This document shows positions 43,986 through 56,450 of a stretch of DNA of 64,000 nucleotides, piece after piece. Numbering within the stretch: the first letter of the stretch is position 1; each line of letters begins with the position of its first letter. The stretch is from Diabrotica undecimpunctata (taxonomy: Eukaryota > Arthropoda > Insecta > Coleoptera > Chrysomelidae): contig NC_092804.1 in the NCBI RefSeq assembly GCF_040954645.1, positions 143,415,108-143,479,107 of the forward strand, written 5' to 3'. Both the position numbers and the translations under genes were made by a program. The notes beneath the pieces are model-generated. The model was not told the DNA's origin. It saw only the letters and a list, made by a program, of their open reading frames with translations, and did no database searches.

Positions 43986-44489
43986 AGAGAGAAAAAACAT
44001 AAGAAAAAATACAAAGGTTTAAGGAAATTACTATTAATATTCATATCTTTAAAATAACTTGTAGCATTCCTGTTTTCATCATTTAGTAACTGATATGAAT
44101 GATTAAAAAACAGGATTTAACCATTAATTAAGCGAACGCTATCTGCCATCACTGCAGAGGTGTATTTTTGCAAAATGAATAAACTAGATACGAAAGCTTT
44201 TAATAATGCAGTACATTACTCACGAGATTAAAACCATTATCATATCATTGCTTACGTATTATTCGCTAGTTTGTATATGTAGATTTCTGAAAATTATTGT
44301 TATCATGTATAAAAAAAGATAACTTATACTATTTACATATTACATATACATTATTATTTAACAGAGTCTGATGAATTATATTTTGTAAATATAATGGCAA
44401 ATGTCTTAATTTCAGAAAGAGAACTAGATTAATCCACTTATAAATCACTCTGTAAATTACAGTTTTCAAAGTTGCTGCAAAATCTATTT

Positions 44490-44640
44490 ATTGCAGTTCT
44501 GAAACTGTTTTCTTGTGACATAATATAAGTTTGTTTATACGGGATTAAGCCTCAATTGATTGTAATGAAAATTATAGTTTACATTCGTTTTTGACGACGT
44601 TTCCCCTTCAACTCCGGAAATCGTTTTCAAAATTTTTTTT
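44490..44640 (+). repeat. Diverged copy of the fold-back repeat, one arm
   Basis: GCAGTTCTGAAACTGTTTTC, TTGTGACATAATATAAG, GGGATTAAGCCTCAATTG, then GACGACGTTTCCCCTTCAAC TCCGGAAATCGTTTTCAAAA follow the same order as the left arm of 43032-43270 including its extra left end. The inverted arm is absent. Confidence 0.6.
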
Positions 44641-44949
44641 TTTTAATTTAATTTGAATGAGGTTATACATCTGTTTCTTACGTATTGTTGACCAAATTGA
44701 CAGGCAACTCATTAGGCCTCGATCTTGCCTTGACCTTATAGTCATAGTTTCAGTTGTTTTACCTTGAGGACAATATCAAATTCTGATTTGTTGTGAGTTT
44801 ATTTGTTGTGTACTTGTGTATTGTGTATTTATGTTTTGTGTATTGTATATGTACAGTTGATGTCTAATCTTCTATTAAGCCAAGTCAATGTTGGTATGTT
44901 TATTCGTGTTGCTAACTTCTTGAGACTTTTTGGGAATTGTTGATTTGCA

Positions 44950-45095
44950 AGTTTCTCGGAGGAGTAGGAGAGAAAAGCAAAAGAAGACCTGAGCCACTTA
45001 GTCAGCACATGTCAGTAAAAGGGATTGATATTGGCATGATCCCAGATAGAAACTTATGGAGAAGTGTAGTTAGGGATGCCGAACACCCATAGGGT
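44950..45095 (+). pseudogene. Possible LINE RT C-terminal tail
   Basis: Plus frame: EKSKRRPEPLSQHMSVKGID then IGMIPDRNLWRSVVRDAEHP, stop. The basic xRRPEPLxxHM and DRNLWRSVV parts are reminiscent of the RGRPxxR...DRxxWRxxV LINE tails, but the match is weaker than elsewhere. Confidence 0.35.
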
Positions 45096-45237
45096 TAAAG
45101 ACAGCATGAAAGTATTATATTTATACATATTTCCATTTTTCACTTATTGTCCTTCCTTATATCAGACTTGTTTATAGATCTGGATTTTCTCATAACTTTT
45201 TGTTCTTGTTAGTACATCATGATTTATTTTTTAAAGC

Positions 45238-45660
45238 ACTATAACTATTCAGCTGGTGAAAAAACACCCTTTCCAAAAAAACAGGACCTTCTATGACCAA
45301 TAGAAAACAAAATATATAGGCAAGATTATAAAATTCTATTTCAATTGTTTATTAACATTAAAAACTGAAACCTAAATAGACTGTAAATACAGATCTAAAT
45401 TTCACGATTCAGCTAATGTATGGCATACCAGTGAAAAAGTATATAGTTATAATCCGTTAAAGTGATGGCACTTATAAAATACACCCATGGAAACGTGGAA
45501 GGAAGAACCACGGGCTGCAATATTTTGGCATGTTTCTGGTTATTGGTCATAGAAGTTACTATTTTTTTTTGGAAAGCGTGTTTTTTCATATGATTTTCAT
45601 AGAGTCTGCTTACTAGCATGTGACATAAAAAATATAAAAGTTTAAACAAATTGAATAACT
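45238..45660. repeat. Imperfect inverted repeat of about 65 bp
   Basis: Left block about 45238-45308 (GAAAAAACACCCTTTCCAAA ... CTTCTATGACCAAT) pairs with 45530-45605 (ATTGGTCATAGAAG ... TTTGGAAAGCGTGTTTTTTC). The arms are interrupted by indels. Possibly the termini of an unidentified DNA element. A 86-codon minus frame inside has no signature. Confidence 0.5.
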
Positions 45661-45784
45661 TGAAATTTCGCATACTTTAATAACTCATTAACTGCCACAA
45701 TTTTATGTACGTATACTATACGTCATTATGCAAAAAACAAAGTTATTAACATTTATAAGTTACTACAAGACTAAGGGTTTTTAC

Positions 45785-45872
45785 AATTATCTCGGTCAAT
45801 TGTTTATGTATTTTAATTTGGAGACTCTCAAAATAAAGAACTTTTTATGATTTACAACTTTTGTTTGAATCA
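45785..45872 (-). repeat. Dispersed repeat, partner of 28840-28926
   Basis: Minus-strand copy of the same 87-bp block. Confidence 0.7.
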
Positions 45873-45879
45873 AAAAATC

Positions 45880-47029
<1,150 letters not shown>

Positions 47030-47540
47030 TAAAAGTCCCTTGACAAAAAAGAAATAGGTCCAGAACATTCAAGGTGACATCGAAAATTCATGAAATGTCT
47101 AATCAAGTCTTGAATGTCAGAAAATATATAAAAACAGATGTTATTGAGAGTTGAGAACAGTAGAATTTGAGTTTTTGAAGTTAACAGTTGCCATTGAGTT
47201 ATTGTAAAAAGTACCTACTGTGATGTGTTGGTGTTCCGAATAAAGTTATTTTAAACAAGCGATACATTGGTGATAGCGGTAGGATCCAAGAAATATTTAG
47301 TAATTGTTAATGGTCAATACAAGATCTTCTGATTTTGATAAAGAAATGGATACGTCCGGACCCCCTGCATGGTTTTTAAAAAATGGAAGAACAAAAGGAG
47401 GAGCGTAGGTAAGAAGACAAAAAGCTTAGACTAGAAGAGGAAGAACTGAGGGAGAAGCGTAAAAAATAAACGGAAGAGAAACGTAGATAAGAAGAAAAAA
47501 GAGAAAAATGCAAAACTCTACATTTATATAGAAGAGAGAA
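47030..47540 (+). mobile_element. LTR retrotransposon: LTR remnant, leader and gag start
   Basis: A TATATAAAAACAG (47124-47136) and a downstream GAATAAAG (47238-47245) look like LTR promoter and poly(A) signal. GATACA then TGGTGATAGCGGTAGGATCC (47268-47287) looks like the LTR end and a primer-binding/leader segment. ATG at 47310 opens MVNTRSSDFDKEMDTSGPPA then, after a frameshift, a charged coiled-coil (MEEQKEERR, KLRLEEEELREKRKK) typical of gag N-termini, with stops at expected Arg/Glu positions. No pol is present: the fragment runs into a minisatellite. Superfamily (Gypsy, BEL or Copia) cannot be decided. Confidence 0.55.
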
Positions 47541-47836
47541 ATATTTATATTTATTTATATTTATTTGTATTTATTTATATTTATTTATATTTATTTATAT
47601 TTATTTATTTTTATTTATATTTTATTTATATTTATTTATATTTATTTATATTTATATTTATATGTATTTATATTTATTTATATTTATTTATATTTATTTA
47701 TATTTATTTATATTTATTTATATTTATTTATATTTATTTATAGTTATTTATATTTATTTATATTTATTTATATTTATTTATATTTATTTACATTTATTTA
47801 TATTTATATACATTTATTTGTATTTATTTATAATTT
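47541..47836. repeat. 10-bp minisatellite (TTTATATTTA)n
   Basis: About 29 units of TTTATATTTA with a few substitutions (G for A) and unit-length changes. It gives open frames of alternating FIYIYLYL residues that are composition artefacts. Confidence 0.93.
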
Positions 47837-47839
47837 TTT

Positions 47840-48430
47840 ATAGTTATATTTACAAATATTTATTTCTTTTGGCTAACCTTTTATCAATTTTACAATCTTC
47901 TTCCAGTTTATTATTTATTATCATCCCCAGATGTAACTATCCGTCTCTCCTAAAAATGTTTTTCGCTATACGTAATAAAACTTACAAGAATAAAGATTGG
48001 ACTGCATTGTTTTCGTCACGCACATCTTTTAAGCCAATTATAGTTCCCGAAATACCTCTGACTAACCTTCTACATCAAATTGTCGGGTAGCGCCAATTGC
48101 ATCATCCACTGTCTACCTGTTTTTTTCACGTAATTATTTGTCCGAGATAGAATTTTAAGAAAAATAAAAAAAAACGCCAAAAAGAATAAGATTATTAGCA
48201 AAAATTGGTTGTATCATCTGTTGTTTTTGTATTTAGTTAGAAAAGTTCATAATTTTGAAACATCTTTAATAATAAGTACCATTACTATTTTATAGAATAT
48301 CTCATATACGCGGATACAAAAAAGGGTCTAATGGGAGTAGTTTTTAATTCAATCTTATAAACTTTCTATCTTTGATTTTATAGTGTAAATACAAAATTAT
48401 ATTCGTACTTAATCAAAGGATGCGGAAATC
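47840..48430. other. Unassigned stretch
   Basis: The segment 47900-48110 is less AT-rich than its surroundings (for example TTGTCGGGTAGCGCCAATTG at 48079-48098) and may be another LTR or leader piece. No domain found. Confidence 0.3.
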
Positions 48431-48469
48431 CTAACGATATCAGAAACCAGAAACATATCCTAATACCAA

Positions 48470-48690
48470 ATTATCAATTTGGCTTCATTAATAAAAACGG
48501 AACTAATGAACTACTGTCTAACAAAAAAATAAAGATCTGAAGATAAAGTACGCTGGTTTTAGTTTTAATTCAAGCTTTCATTCAATCAGAATATATAAAA
48601 TACTCCCTCAGGGAGGAGCACTATCAGAAATATTATGGAATATAGTTGTTGATGAGTTGGTTTACGGGATTAACCGCGAGTAAACGTGAA
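48470..48690 (+). pseudogene. RT fragment of a Jockey/I/R1-group LINE
   Basis: Plus frame contains RIYKILPQGGALSEILWNIV followed by VDELVYGI. PQGGxLSPxLWNxxVDxLL is motif B of the Jockey/I/R1 groups, and clearly not the RQGxxLSPLLFN form of the RTE-like copies here. No motif A or C readable. Confidence 0.65.
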
Positions 48691-48754
48691 CAATAAAGAG
48701 GATCTTAGAAGAATGGGTTACAGACGGGAGGTACTATTTTTTATAAAATCAAGG

Positions 48755-48878
48755 AAAGCAAAGAAATCTTAGACATATATTTAGAAATCAGAAATTATTT
48801 ATTGCAACTATTATTGAAGGGAAAAATAAAAGCAAACGTGAAGTGGGCATGGAAAAATAACATGGCTTATGAATAGAC
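48755..48878 (+). pseudogene. LINE RT C-terminal scrap
   Basis: Plus pieces RNYLLQLLLKGKIKAN and GKITWLMNRLRQICKK recall the YELLQLIxEGKI...GRRxxSWLxNLRQW tail of the EAWT-type LINEs. Short and broken. It ends at the hAT boundary. Confidence 0.45.
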
Positions 48879-49049
48879 TTAGGCAAATATGCAAAAAAAA
48901 TTATGCGCATAAATATGCACTAATTTATCCAAAAATATGCATTAAATATGCATTTCTTTTAGAAAATACGCATTAAATATGTATTTTTTTAAATATGCAT
49001 ACTGTCAATGGAAACATATAAATAATGGTATTTTAATTAATGTTTATTT

Positions 49050-50720
49050 GATAAAATACTTTTTTTAAAATACTTTTCCATATTTCTTAGAATTATGGAA
49101 ACAATAAATGACTAAATGGTTTTTAAAATTTTCCAATAAAAACTTATGACTTTTATCTGGGTACATATATTTGTAACTTAAGAAACTTCTTTCCACATCA
49201 ATTGATGTAATAGGAGCATAGTTTAAATTCATACCAAAACAAAATATTTGGTTCCAAAAAAAAAAGAAATAAATAGTCTTCTCAAAAATTAACCAACAAG
49301 AACGTCAGGTACCTCAGTAAGTTTCTGAAAACCATTGTTTTTTTAATTATTGTTTAAAATTTTTCTTTTCCAGTGTCACCTTTACCATTTCAATAAGCTG
49401 ATCTAATTTATTTTATTAAGACTATGCTTTCTACAAAGGCCAACTTTGGTGATTCTAATTGAGTAATAGTTTTTTGAAGAAAACAAAAATTTGATTTAAT
49501 AAATGAAAGTTGCTGCTGAAGAACGTTGCTTTTAAAAATTTGTTTAGCATCTATCGTAGATTGGAAACTTTCATCCAAAAAAGCGTCAATTATATTTTTT
49601 AAATCTACGAAATAGTCTGAATAGAAATAAAACGGCTTCCAACTATATTTCTCATCGTATTAGAATGGGTTCTAGTTTCTGGTGAAAGTGGAATATTTGG
49701 AAGCATTTATTTATAAAGCTAAATTCTTATAGGAGATTTGAAAAATACCGTGTATTAAGTTGGTGTAAAATATTTTTAAATTTTGTCCTTCCTTGACTAT
49801 AATATATAACATTGGATAAAAAAAGCAATAATTTATGGCTGGGAACAGCTGCAGGAAAAAACTTTGATATTTCTTCTTGTACAAAACGTGATATTGTTGC
49901 AGAGTTTTTTCTAAAACCCAAAAGATTAATAAAAAATGAGATAGCCATGCGATAGTCTAACGTACGCAGTAACAGAAACAAATCCCTATATTATCTTTCT
50001 ATTTAGTTATGTTTTATTTTACTAACCAGTTATACTGTAAAAGATAAAAACCAAAAAATATATACACGGGGTGTGTGATGACCGTATACTCCTCAAAGTG
50101 CCCACCCCACCCATTGCTAGTTTCTGTCTATTACTATTTCATCTTAATCTTCACTAACAACCCTCTGTTACAGCAGTTATGCCAAGTTCTAAAGTGAATT
50201 CTGAGGCACAAACATAAAGATGCTCCTCAAGCTATCGTCGCTTAGGCAAAACAGCCCCTCAGGCAGGTCAAAGGACCTACATTCGCGAAACCTAAGTATC
50301 GAGGTCAAGTCAAGTAATAAATTCAATTAGTCATAGGGAGAAAAGCTCGTCTAGCTACCGCTAAAACTGGTTGGCCTCACCACACAAAGTCAAACAGAGG
50401 GTGCCCCATTACCCATGGTATCCAAAGCAACGCTTAGTACAAAAGGTTTTGTCTTGCCGTTGGGGGGGGGGGGGATTGGTTATAGCTTGGAGATCAGATA
50501 GATAGGGTTTTTCTAAGAGCGATATATCTTCCTGACGAATCAGTGGTTTCGTTTCTTTGACTTAGAATATTCAATTTACAATATTTCCTTACAAAAGAAA
50601 TTAAGTTTTCATAGTTGGATAATTTTGAAAGCGGTATATTTAAAGGGATTCTCCAGATTTAGTTTTGTTCTTTTTGGCTAAATGTGGCGCAGTTCTGACA
50701 TGTTAATATGTTTGAAATTG
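49050..50720 (-). pseudogene. hAT transposase, broken
   Basis: Minus strand. The C-terminal dimerisation signature GMNLNYAPITSIDVERSF (about 49235-49182) is the hallmark of hAT proteins, continued by YPDKSHKFLLENFKN-like pieces down to about 49100. Upstream an 84-codon frame (49981-49727) has TLDYRMAISFFINLLGFRKN and SKFFPAAVPSHKLLLFLSNV, consistent with the catalytic-domain core. A Cys/His-containing stretch near 50700-50620 might be the BED-type finger. Many stops and a 460-bp insertion. Confidence 0.7.
50040..50500. other. GC-richer block inside the hAT element
   Basis: Visibly richer in G and C than the surrounding 2 kb (for example CAAAGTGCCCACCCCACCCA, GGCCTCACCACAC, GTGCCCCATTACCCATGG) and ending with a run of 13 G (50462-50474). 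No open frame or inverted repeat recognised. Interrupts the hAT coding region, so probably a separate insertion. Confidence 0.5.
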
Positions 50721-51368
50721 CATGACAGTCACTGATATTGCACCAATAGTTAAAATATTTATTTTATAATAAAATATAAATAAATAGGTATTGGTATTAT
50801 ATTAAAATTTAATTATATTATTCCCCTTTTATTAACGTTAATTTATGCAATCACCAAAATATTTTAAATAACATATACAATATAGAAAAGTATTAAATAT
50901 TTGGTATTTACAATTTTGCAACAAACTGAACAGTAAGCTTTGTCCATATTCATAGGTAGCTCTTTGTAAGGTTTATTTTAAGTAGCGACACTAGTTATTT
51001 TTGGCATTTTAAAATCAAAATAGTTAGCAAATTAAACAAGCTCGACTGACGATGCTTAAGTTTTTACTTTCACTTTTGAGAACAAAATTATAAACAAAAC
51101 GACAATTCTATTCATACTCCACGATATAAACTTTTAAAACATCCTTTTATTAAGGGATTATAATCGATGACCTGCTACAACAATACCAAGAATATTAAAA
51201 AGTATCTATAGGTACTATCGATATTATTGAAGACGGAAATATTGAAATAAAACGCAATTCGACATAAACTTACGTTTATGCATTTTATTCCATTTTTTTT
51301 TTTATATAAATATGCAAAATCCCCAGATATTTGCATAAAATATTCAAAATATGCAATATATTTGCTTA

Positions 51369-52380
51369 GAAGATTAGATATGACAATGTTGATCTACAAC
51401 AATTTGTAAAATACAGGTTCAAATAGACAAAATGCATTTGCCAAAAATATTCGCCAAATATTTTGCTCTTTTTTTAGTGTCATATTAAATTCCACATAAG
51501 CATTGATTTTCTTGATTTATTAGATTGATAATGTTTTTTCGATGTTTAACTCCAGTGCTTTGTTGGATTTCTTTATTAGTGAATTTTCTTTTCGTATAGC
51601 CAACATTGCACGTTATATCTTTATTGTGTGATTATGAACTTAAAATCAGATCTTTATATCAGCGGCAAAGCTTCTATTTAATAAGTTTGCATTATATTTT
51701 AAAAACATGGCTATAAATATAACCCATTAACCATTAGACAAGAGGAACATTGGGTCGATTACTACAGATAAATTTTACATTAAAATTTCTTACCAAGATT
51801 AAAATGGTTGAAAATTAAATGTTAATTAGAAATATTTAAAATATCCTTCATATCTTTGGTCTAGAGTTTTGGAAGTTTCAAACACCAAACGACAAAGATT
51901 AAGTTAAAACCCCCAATAAAAAGATTATTTGTAGATTGATTAGCTGGTACGAAGGAATTACAGTATAAAAAGTATTACTTCGAACTCAAGACAAGACGGA
52001 GAAAGTAGCAAAACACTAAAGTTTGTAAATTATAAAGCCTAGCTGCCATAAAATGTTTATTTTACAACCAAATTATAAAAGCATAAAGAACGGACATCTT
52101 CACTAACCGTCCGAAATCTTTTTATTATTCAAAGCAGATAAGAACAAAAACACCGCGATAACTGTATATTCGGTGAGTGGTAAGATAATAAATAAGAGAA
52201 GTTTATGTCTTTATTTTATCAACTCATATGTTGTATGTTTGCAATACTGAAAGTAAAACGTTCTTTTATTGCTTAATTTATGAAACATTTTAATTATACC
52301 ATCAGTGCGAGTAGTAATTAATGAATTGTACTCGAATTTAAGTGAGGGGTTCTACCCATTAATGTACCTTTGAGTCTAAA
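51369..52380. other. Unassigned AT-rich stretch
   Basis: No coding features recognised up to the Jockey stop codon at 52388. Confidence 0.4.
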
Positions 52381-52387
52381 TTCCTAA

Positions 52388-52601
52388 CTACTGCCACCGA
52401 ATTAAATCAAAAGGATCGATTTTCTTAAGTCTTTTTACTACAATGGTTTATCGAGAAGCTGGATAACCTCGACATTCCCATGTTGGAAACCTTGTTCATG
52501 GCTACTGACAGTTTTGGATAAATATGGTCTTATCAACAGTTTGCACCTCTAGCTCTCTATGAAGATTACTGTTACAGCAGTAATCGACGATGTTCTTTAA
52601 T
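52388..52601 (-). pseudogene. Jockey-like LINE ORF2, C-terminal part (split by younger LINE)
   Basis: Minus strand: NIVDYCCNSNLHRELEVQTV, then broken pieces and VKRLKKIDPFDLIRWQ to a TAG at 52390-52388. Jockey ORF2 proteins end with NAPWYxxNxxIHxDLxxPTV...RRLKRxxPxDL, so both blocks are in the right place. It is continuous with 54575 upward once the inserted element is removed. Confidence 0.72.
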
Positions 52602-54574
52602 TCTTCTTCTTCTTCCTTTGCCCTATCCGTTTCGGACGTTGGCTATTAACAAGGCTATTTTGACTTTGTTTACGGCACCTCTGAACAGTTCGGTCGATGT
52701 TAGTCCGAACCATTGTCGCAGGTTATGCATCCATGAGTGTCGTCTTCTTCCCGGTCCCCTCCTACTGTCGATTCTTCCTTGGACTATTAACTGTAGCAGC
52801 CGGTACTTAGTATGCCTCATGACATGTCCGAAGTACTCAAGCTTCCGGTTTTCTTTACGGTGAAGATTATTTCTTTGCTTTTGCCTATTCTCTGCATTAC
52901 TTCCACGTTAGTGATGTGGTCTGTCCAGGATATCCGAAGAATACGGCGATATATCCACAGCTCAAAGGATTCTAGATTCTTCAAGGTGGCTTCCGTTGTG
53001 GTCCATGCCTCTGCTCCATAGAACAAGACCGGGAAGACATAACACTTGACCAGTCTTAATTTTAGTTCCATTGAGATTTTGCTTGTGAACCACTTTTTCA
53101 TATTGTTGAACGCGTTTCGCGCTTTTTCAATTCGTGATCTTATTTCTGTTGACTGGTCCCATTTTGTGTTGACTGTGGTTCCAAGGTATGTGTATGTCTC
53201 CACTTGTTCTATTTTTCGGTTGTTTAATGTCAATTGCATCGGAGGTTGTTGTGTTCTGCTGATGAGCATGCATTTAGTTTTGGTTGTATTGAGTTCTAAA
53301 CCATATTCTTGACTTGCTGTGTGTATGCTTTGCATGAGTCTTTGAAGCTCGTTGCAGTCATTTGCGATAATAACTGTGTCGTCAGCATATCTAATATTAT
53401 TGATTACCTCTCCGTTTACTTTGATACCCTCCGAAACTTCTCCCAGTGCTTCTCTGAAGATTTGTTCAGAGTATATATTGAACAGGAGCGGCGAGAGGAC
53501 CCATCCCTGTCGTACACCCTTTTTAATATCTATCTTCCCACTGTGTAAGTTGCCCATCTTTATCTCAGCACTTTGGTTCCAATAGAGACTGGTTATTATG
53601 CGCAGATCCTTGCCATCAATATGCATCTTCCTGAGCATTTCCATGAGTTTATCATGTTTGACCTTGTCAAACGCCTTGGAGAAGTCGATGAAGCACAAGT
53701 GGACGTCCTTGTACATGTCTCTGCATCTTTGAATTAAAACTTGCAGACTGAAGATCGCCTCTCTTGTGCCCGATGCGCTTCGGAATCCGAACTGTGACTC
53801 CGATATATTTGCTTCGCATTTGTTATATATTCTATTGTGTATGATTTTGGTGAAAACTTTGGTAATGTGTTTTATCAAGCTTATTAAGCGGTGTTGATCA
53901 CAGTGTTTTGCACTTGGTGTTTTAGGTATGGCTACAAAGGTCGATCGAAGCCATTCCTCCGGAATCTCCCCTTTGTCGTAAAAGGTGTTAAAAAGGCCTG
54001 TCAGAAAATCGAGGAAGTGGTCATCCGTTTCACATAGGAGTTTTATGATCTCGCCCTGTATGTTGTCGGGACCTGGTGTTTTGTCGTTTTTTAGCGATGA
54101 AATGGCTTTTTCCACTTCAGACCTTAGTATTTCGGGTCCAGTCATGTCGTCATCTTGGTCCACTGTCGCTCTACGTTTATCGTTAAAAAGTCGTTCTACG
54201 TAATCTTTCCATATGTCAATGAGCTTCAAGTCGTCTGATATAAGGTTACCGTCTGCGTCTATTAGTGTCGGGTGGGGATTATTGGTTTTCTTTTTAGTTG
54301 TTAATTCTTTGATCTTTTTGTGCATGTTGTGGTAGTCATATCTTCTGTCGCACTCTTCGATTTCATCGCATTTCTCCTTCAGCCAGCGTTTCTTCGCTTC
54401 CTTTATCTTTGTTTTTATATTGTGACTTGTTTCTTGATACTTCACTTGATTTTTGCATTTGTGTTGTCTTCTCTCTTCCATCATATCAAGGATTTCATCC
54501 GTCATCCATTATTTCTTCTTTACGCGCTCCTGTAACAGAAGTGTCTTGTTTGTCATTTCAACAGCTCTTTTTAT
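52602..54574 (-). mobile_element. RTE-like LINE, 5'-truncated, nested in a Jockey element
   Basis: Flanked by TTCTTTAAT (52593-52601) and TTCTTTTAAT (54575-54584), a 9-10 bp target duplication with one indel. 3' end is (GAA)n directly next to the duplication (52602-52616), and the 5' end lies inside the coding region without endonuclease. The surrounding Jockey protein reads continuously across the empty site (IQVIQCFxNIVLK | NIVDYCC). About 1.97 kb. Confidence 0.85.
52623..54505 (-). pseudogene. Reverse transcriptase of RTE-like LINE, one late frameshift
   Basis: 562 codons are open from 54505 to 52817: linker MTDEILDMMEERR, SLKNDKTPGPDNIQGEIIKL (about 140), PEEWLRSTFVAIPKT, SQFGFRSASGTREAIF, motif A LCFIDFSKAFDKVKHDKLME (about 270), motif B GVRQGWVLSPLLFN (about 328), motif C RYADDTVIIAND with intact Asp pair (about 370), YLGTTVNT, RIEKARNAFNNM, CYVFPVLFYGAEAWTT, YRRILRISWTDHI. 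A single frameshift near 52820-52835 separates the last 65 residues (HTKYRLLQLIVQGRIDSRRG, RRRHSWMHNLRQWFGLTSTE). An in-frame TAA lies just upstream of the 54505 ATG, so that Met is not a real start. Close relatives: 17440-18530, 25880-26375 and 57415-58115. Confidence 0.9.
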
Positions 54575-55565
54575 TTCTTTTAATACTATATTTTAGAAAC
54601 ATTGTATAACTTGAATATTCCGTGGAATGCTTTACCTGGGGCTATTTCCTAGCAGCCCATACATTTCTTTATATTTTGTACTATGCGCTTTACGTTTATT
54701 TTTAATGTGAGCTCTCCAGCGAAGAATAGGGACAAGTGACATCTCAAATATTTTGCTGTATTAGCTCTAGAGAATTTGTGCGTTGTTTATTCTTATGTGC
54801 ATGTGTTCCATTTTTTATTAGTAAATCTAACAGTAAAGGATGGATTTGCTTTTTACTAGCTACTTCATTTTTTCTTTTTCAACAGCTAGGATTGCAGTAT
54901 CATCGGCAAATGTTCTAATAGTCTCATGCTTAGGAATATCACTTGTTTACAGTAGATAAAGTATTGGCTTCAGTACGCTACTTGTGGTACCCCCGGCCGA
55001 ATTTCACTTAGGTCCGAATAAGCATCTTGTTGCTTTATTCTGAAATATCTGTCATTTAAATAAGATTAGTAGCTCTGAATAATGGCGTAGTAGTATCTAG
55101 TTTAACTTATTTTATACTTTATGGAAGCCTGGGATCCGTCTAAAAAGGCAGCTAAACATACTTTCTTTTCTTCTAATGCATTTTCAATTAAATTTGTGAT
55201 TCTATGCACCTGCTCGATGCTTGTGTGTTTTTCTCTAAATCCAGAATGTTGGGAGGAAATCCAGTCTTTCTGTTCTATTATAGGTTTTAACCTTCTTCAT
55301 AGAGTTTTGACAACAGGCAACAAGGATATGGGCCGATACTAGTAACTTATTGGGGAGGTTTACCCGGTTCCGGTACCATTACAATTTCTGCTACTTTCCG
55401 GAATAACTGAAGTACGTATCTCATTCTAAACGACGCATTGATAGTATTGGTAAGTTTAACAACAGTTTTATGAGAACGATGTTTCAAAATGTCCCCGGTG
55501 ATATGGTCAAATCCAGGAGCTTTTTTAGGATTTATGTTTGTTTTGATTTCCTTGAGTTATTTGAT
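54575..55565 (-). pseudogene. Jockey-like LINE ORF2, RT part
   Basis: Minus strand from 55565: KEIKTNINPKKAPGFDHITG, DILKHRSHKTVVKLTNTINA, FRKVAEIVMVPEPGKPPQ, then broken fingers/palm, FADDTAILAVEKE (motif C intact, about 54912-54870), LLLDLLIKNGTH, RWRAHIKNKRKAHSTKYKEM, YGLLGNSPR and IQVIQCF ending at the insertion. The motif order and the PKKAPGFDxITxxxLK block are those of the Jockey clade, distinct from the RTE-like copies. Many frameshifts. Confidence 0.8.
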
Positions 55566-55924
55566 CTAAGAATAACTATAATAAGTAATAAAAGGTTATA
55601 AAACAGTAGATCTTTATTTGTTATAATATTATCTATAAGGTTTTATATCTCATATAACTTAATTTGTTTTTTAATGCATTCAATGTTTGTCGTGTTTAAC
55701 TCCGATTGTAACGAACAGTATTTCGAAATTTGGTAAAGTGGGCGATAAGAAAATTGAAATAGGAAAAATAATTTTGTATAATATAAACATCTAAAGATAA
55801 AATTAAAATTTGTTTATCACTATCACCAATTTTATGGCGTCAATTATTTTGTTTATAAAGTTTTTTTTATTAACTGAGTTAAAAATTAATAATGCAATGT
55901 GAGAAGTAGTAATTACGAAAACGT

Positions 55925-56450
55925 CATTCTATGCTTCCAGCGTTTTCTATCCAACAATCTTGTTGGGTTAGGCCTCTACTTGCCATTGCTTCATTGACAT
56001 ACCTTTTAAGCAGTATTTTGGCAGTAATCTTCTTTTTTTTTACATGGCTTCATTCTCAAGTTTTCTTTGACCATGTCTCTCCGGTTATTAGGCTAAATGT
56101 CCAAACCTTAGCTTAGCCTCTTAGCTTCAAACATCTTAATAATATCTATATCGATCCCCATCTATTTTAAGATATCCGCATTTCTCCTTAATTCCTTCTA
56201 GTAAGGCGGCAGCATTGTCTCTAGTAATTGATCTCATTGGCTATAATTTTAGATTTATTTCTTTTATTTATCTCACAGCTGTCAAAGCTTTATTGAGGAC
56301 AATTTTGAAAAAAGGAGAAGATATGCAGGAACCTTGATTTAGACCCTTGTGGACAGACATTTTGCAGCTTAATTTGTCTCTGATTTTAATATATGCCGTC
56401 ATACCTCTGTATAGCTTCTTTACATGGCGTTTATATGGCTACTACTAGTA
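55925..56450 (-). pseudogene. LINE RT fragment, highly decayed
   Basis: Minus strand islands: DKLSCKMSVHKGLNQGSCIS and SPFFKIVLNKALTAV (motif B, about 56380-56280), LLEGIKEKCGYLKI, LRFGHLA, and YVNEAMASRGLTQQDCWIEN (about 56000-55940). The last block matches NDIDEAMATRDLEEATAYDR of the 34620-35345 copy, so it is the same family. No catalytic motif readable. Confidence 0.6.

Larger units (their letters stand above)
48880..51368 (-). mobile_element. hAT-like DNA transposon, decayed
   Basis: Ends TAGGCAAATAT (48880-48890) and its near-complement at 51358-51368 (10 of 11 match). Both subterminal zones are dense in ATATGCA/TGCATAT motifs (48880-49010 and 51305-51362), probable transposase binding sites. 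The coding strand is minus. I found no 8-bp target duplication, so the exact ends are uncertain. About 2.5 kb including a 460-bp foreign block. Confidence 0.6.

Noticed and set aside
47565..48090. Long open frames rich in F, I, Y and L that look like membrane proteins
   Set aside because: They are translations of a 10-bp minisatellite; periodic composition alone keeps the frame open.
52812..54535. Several plus-strand frames of 60-88 codons
   Set aside because: Antisense shadows of the RTE-like RT; they carry no independent motifs.
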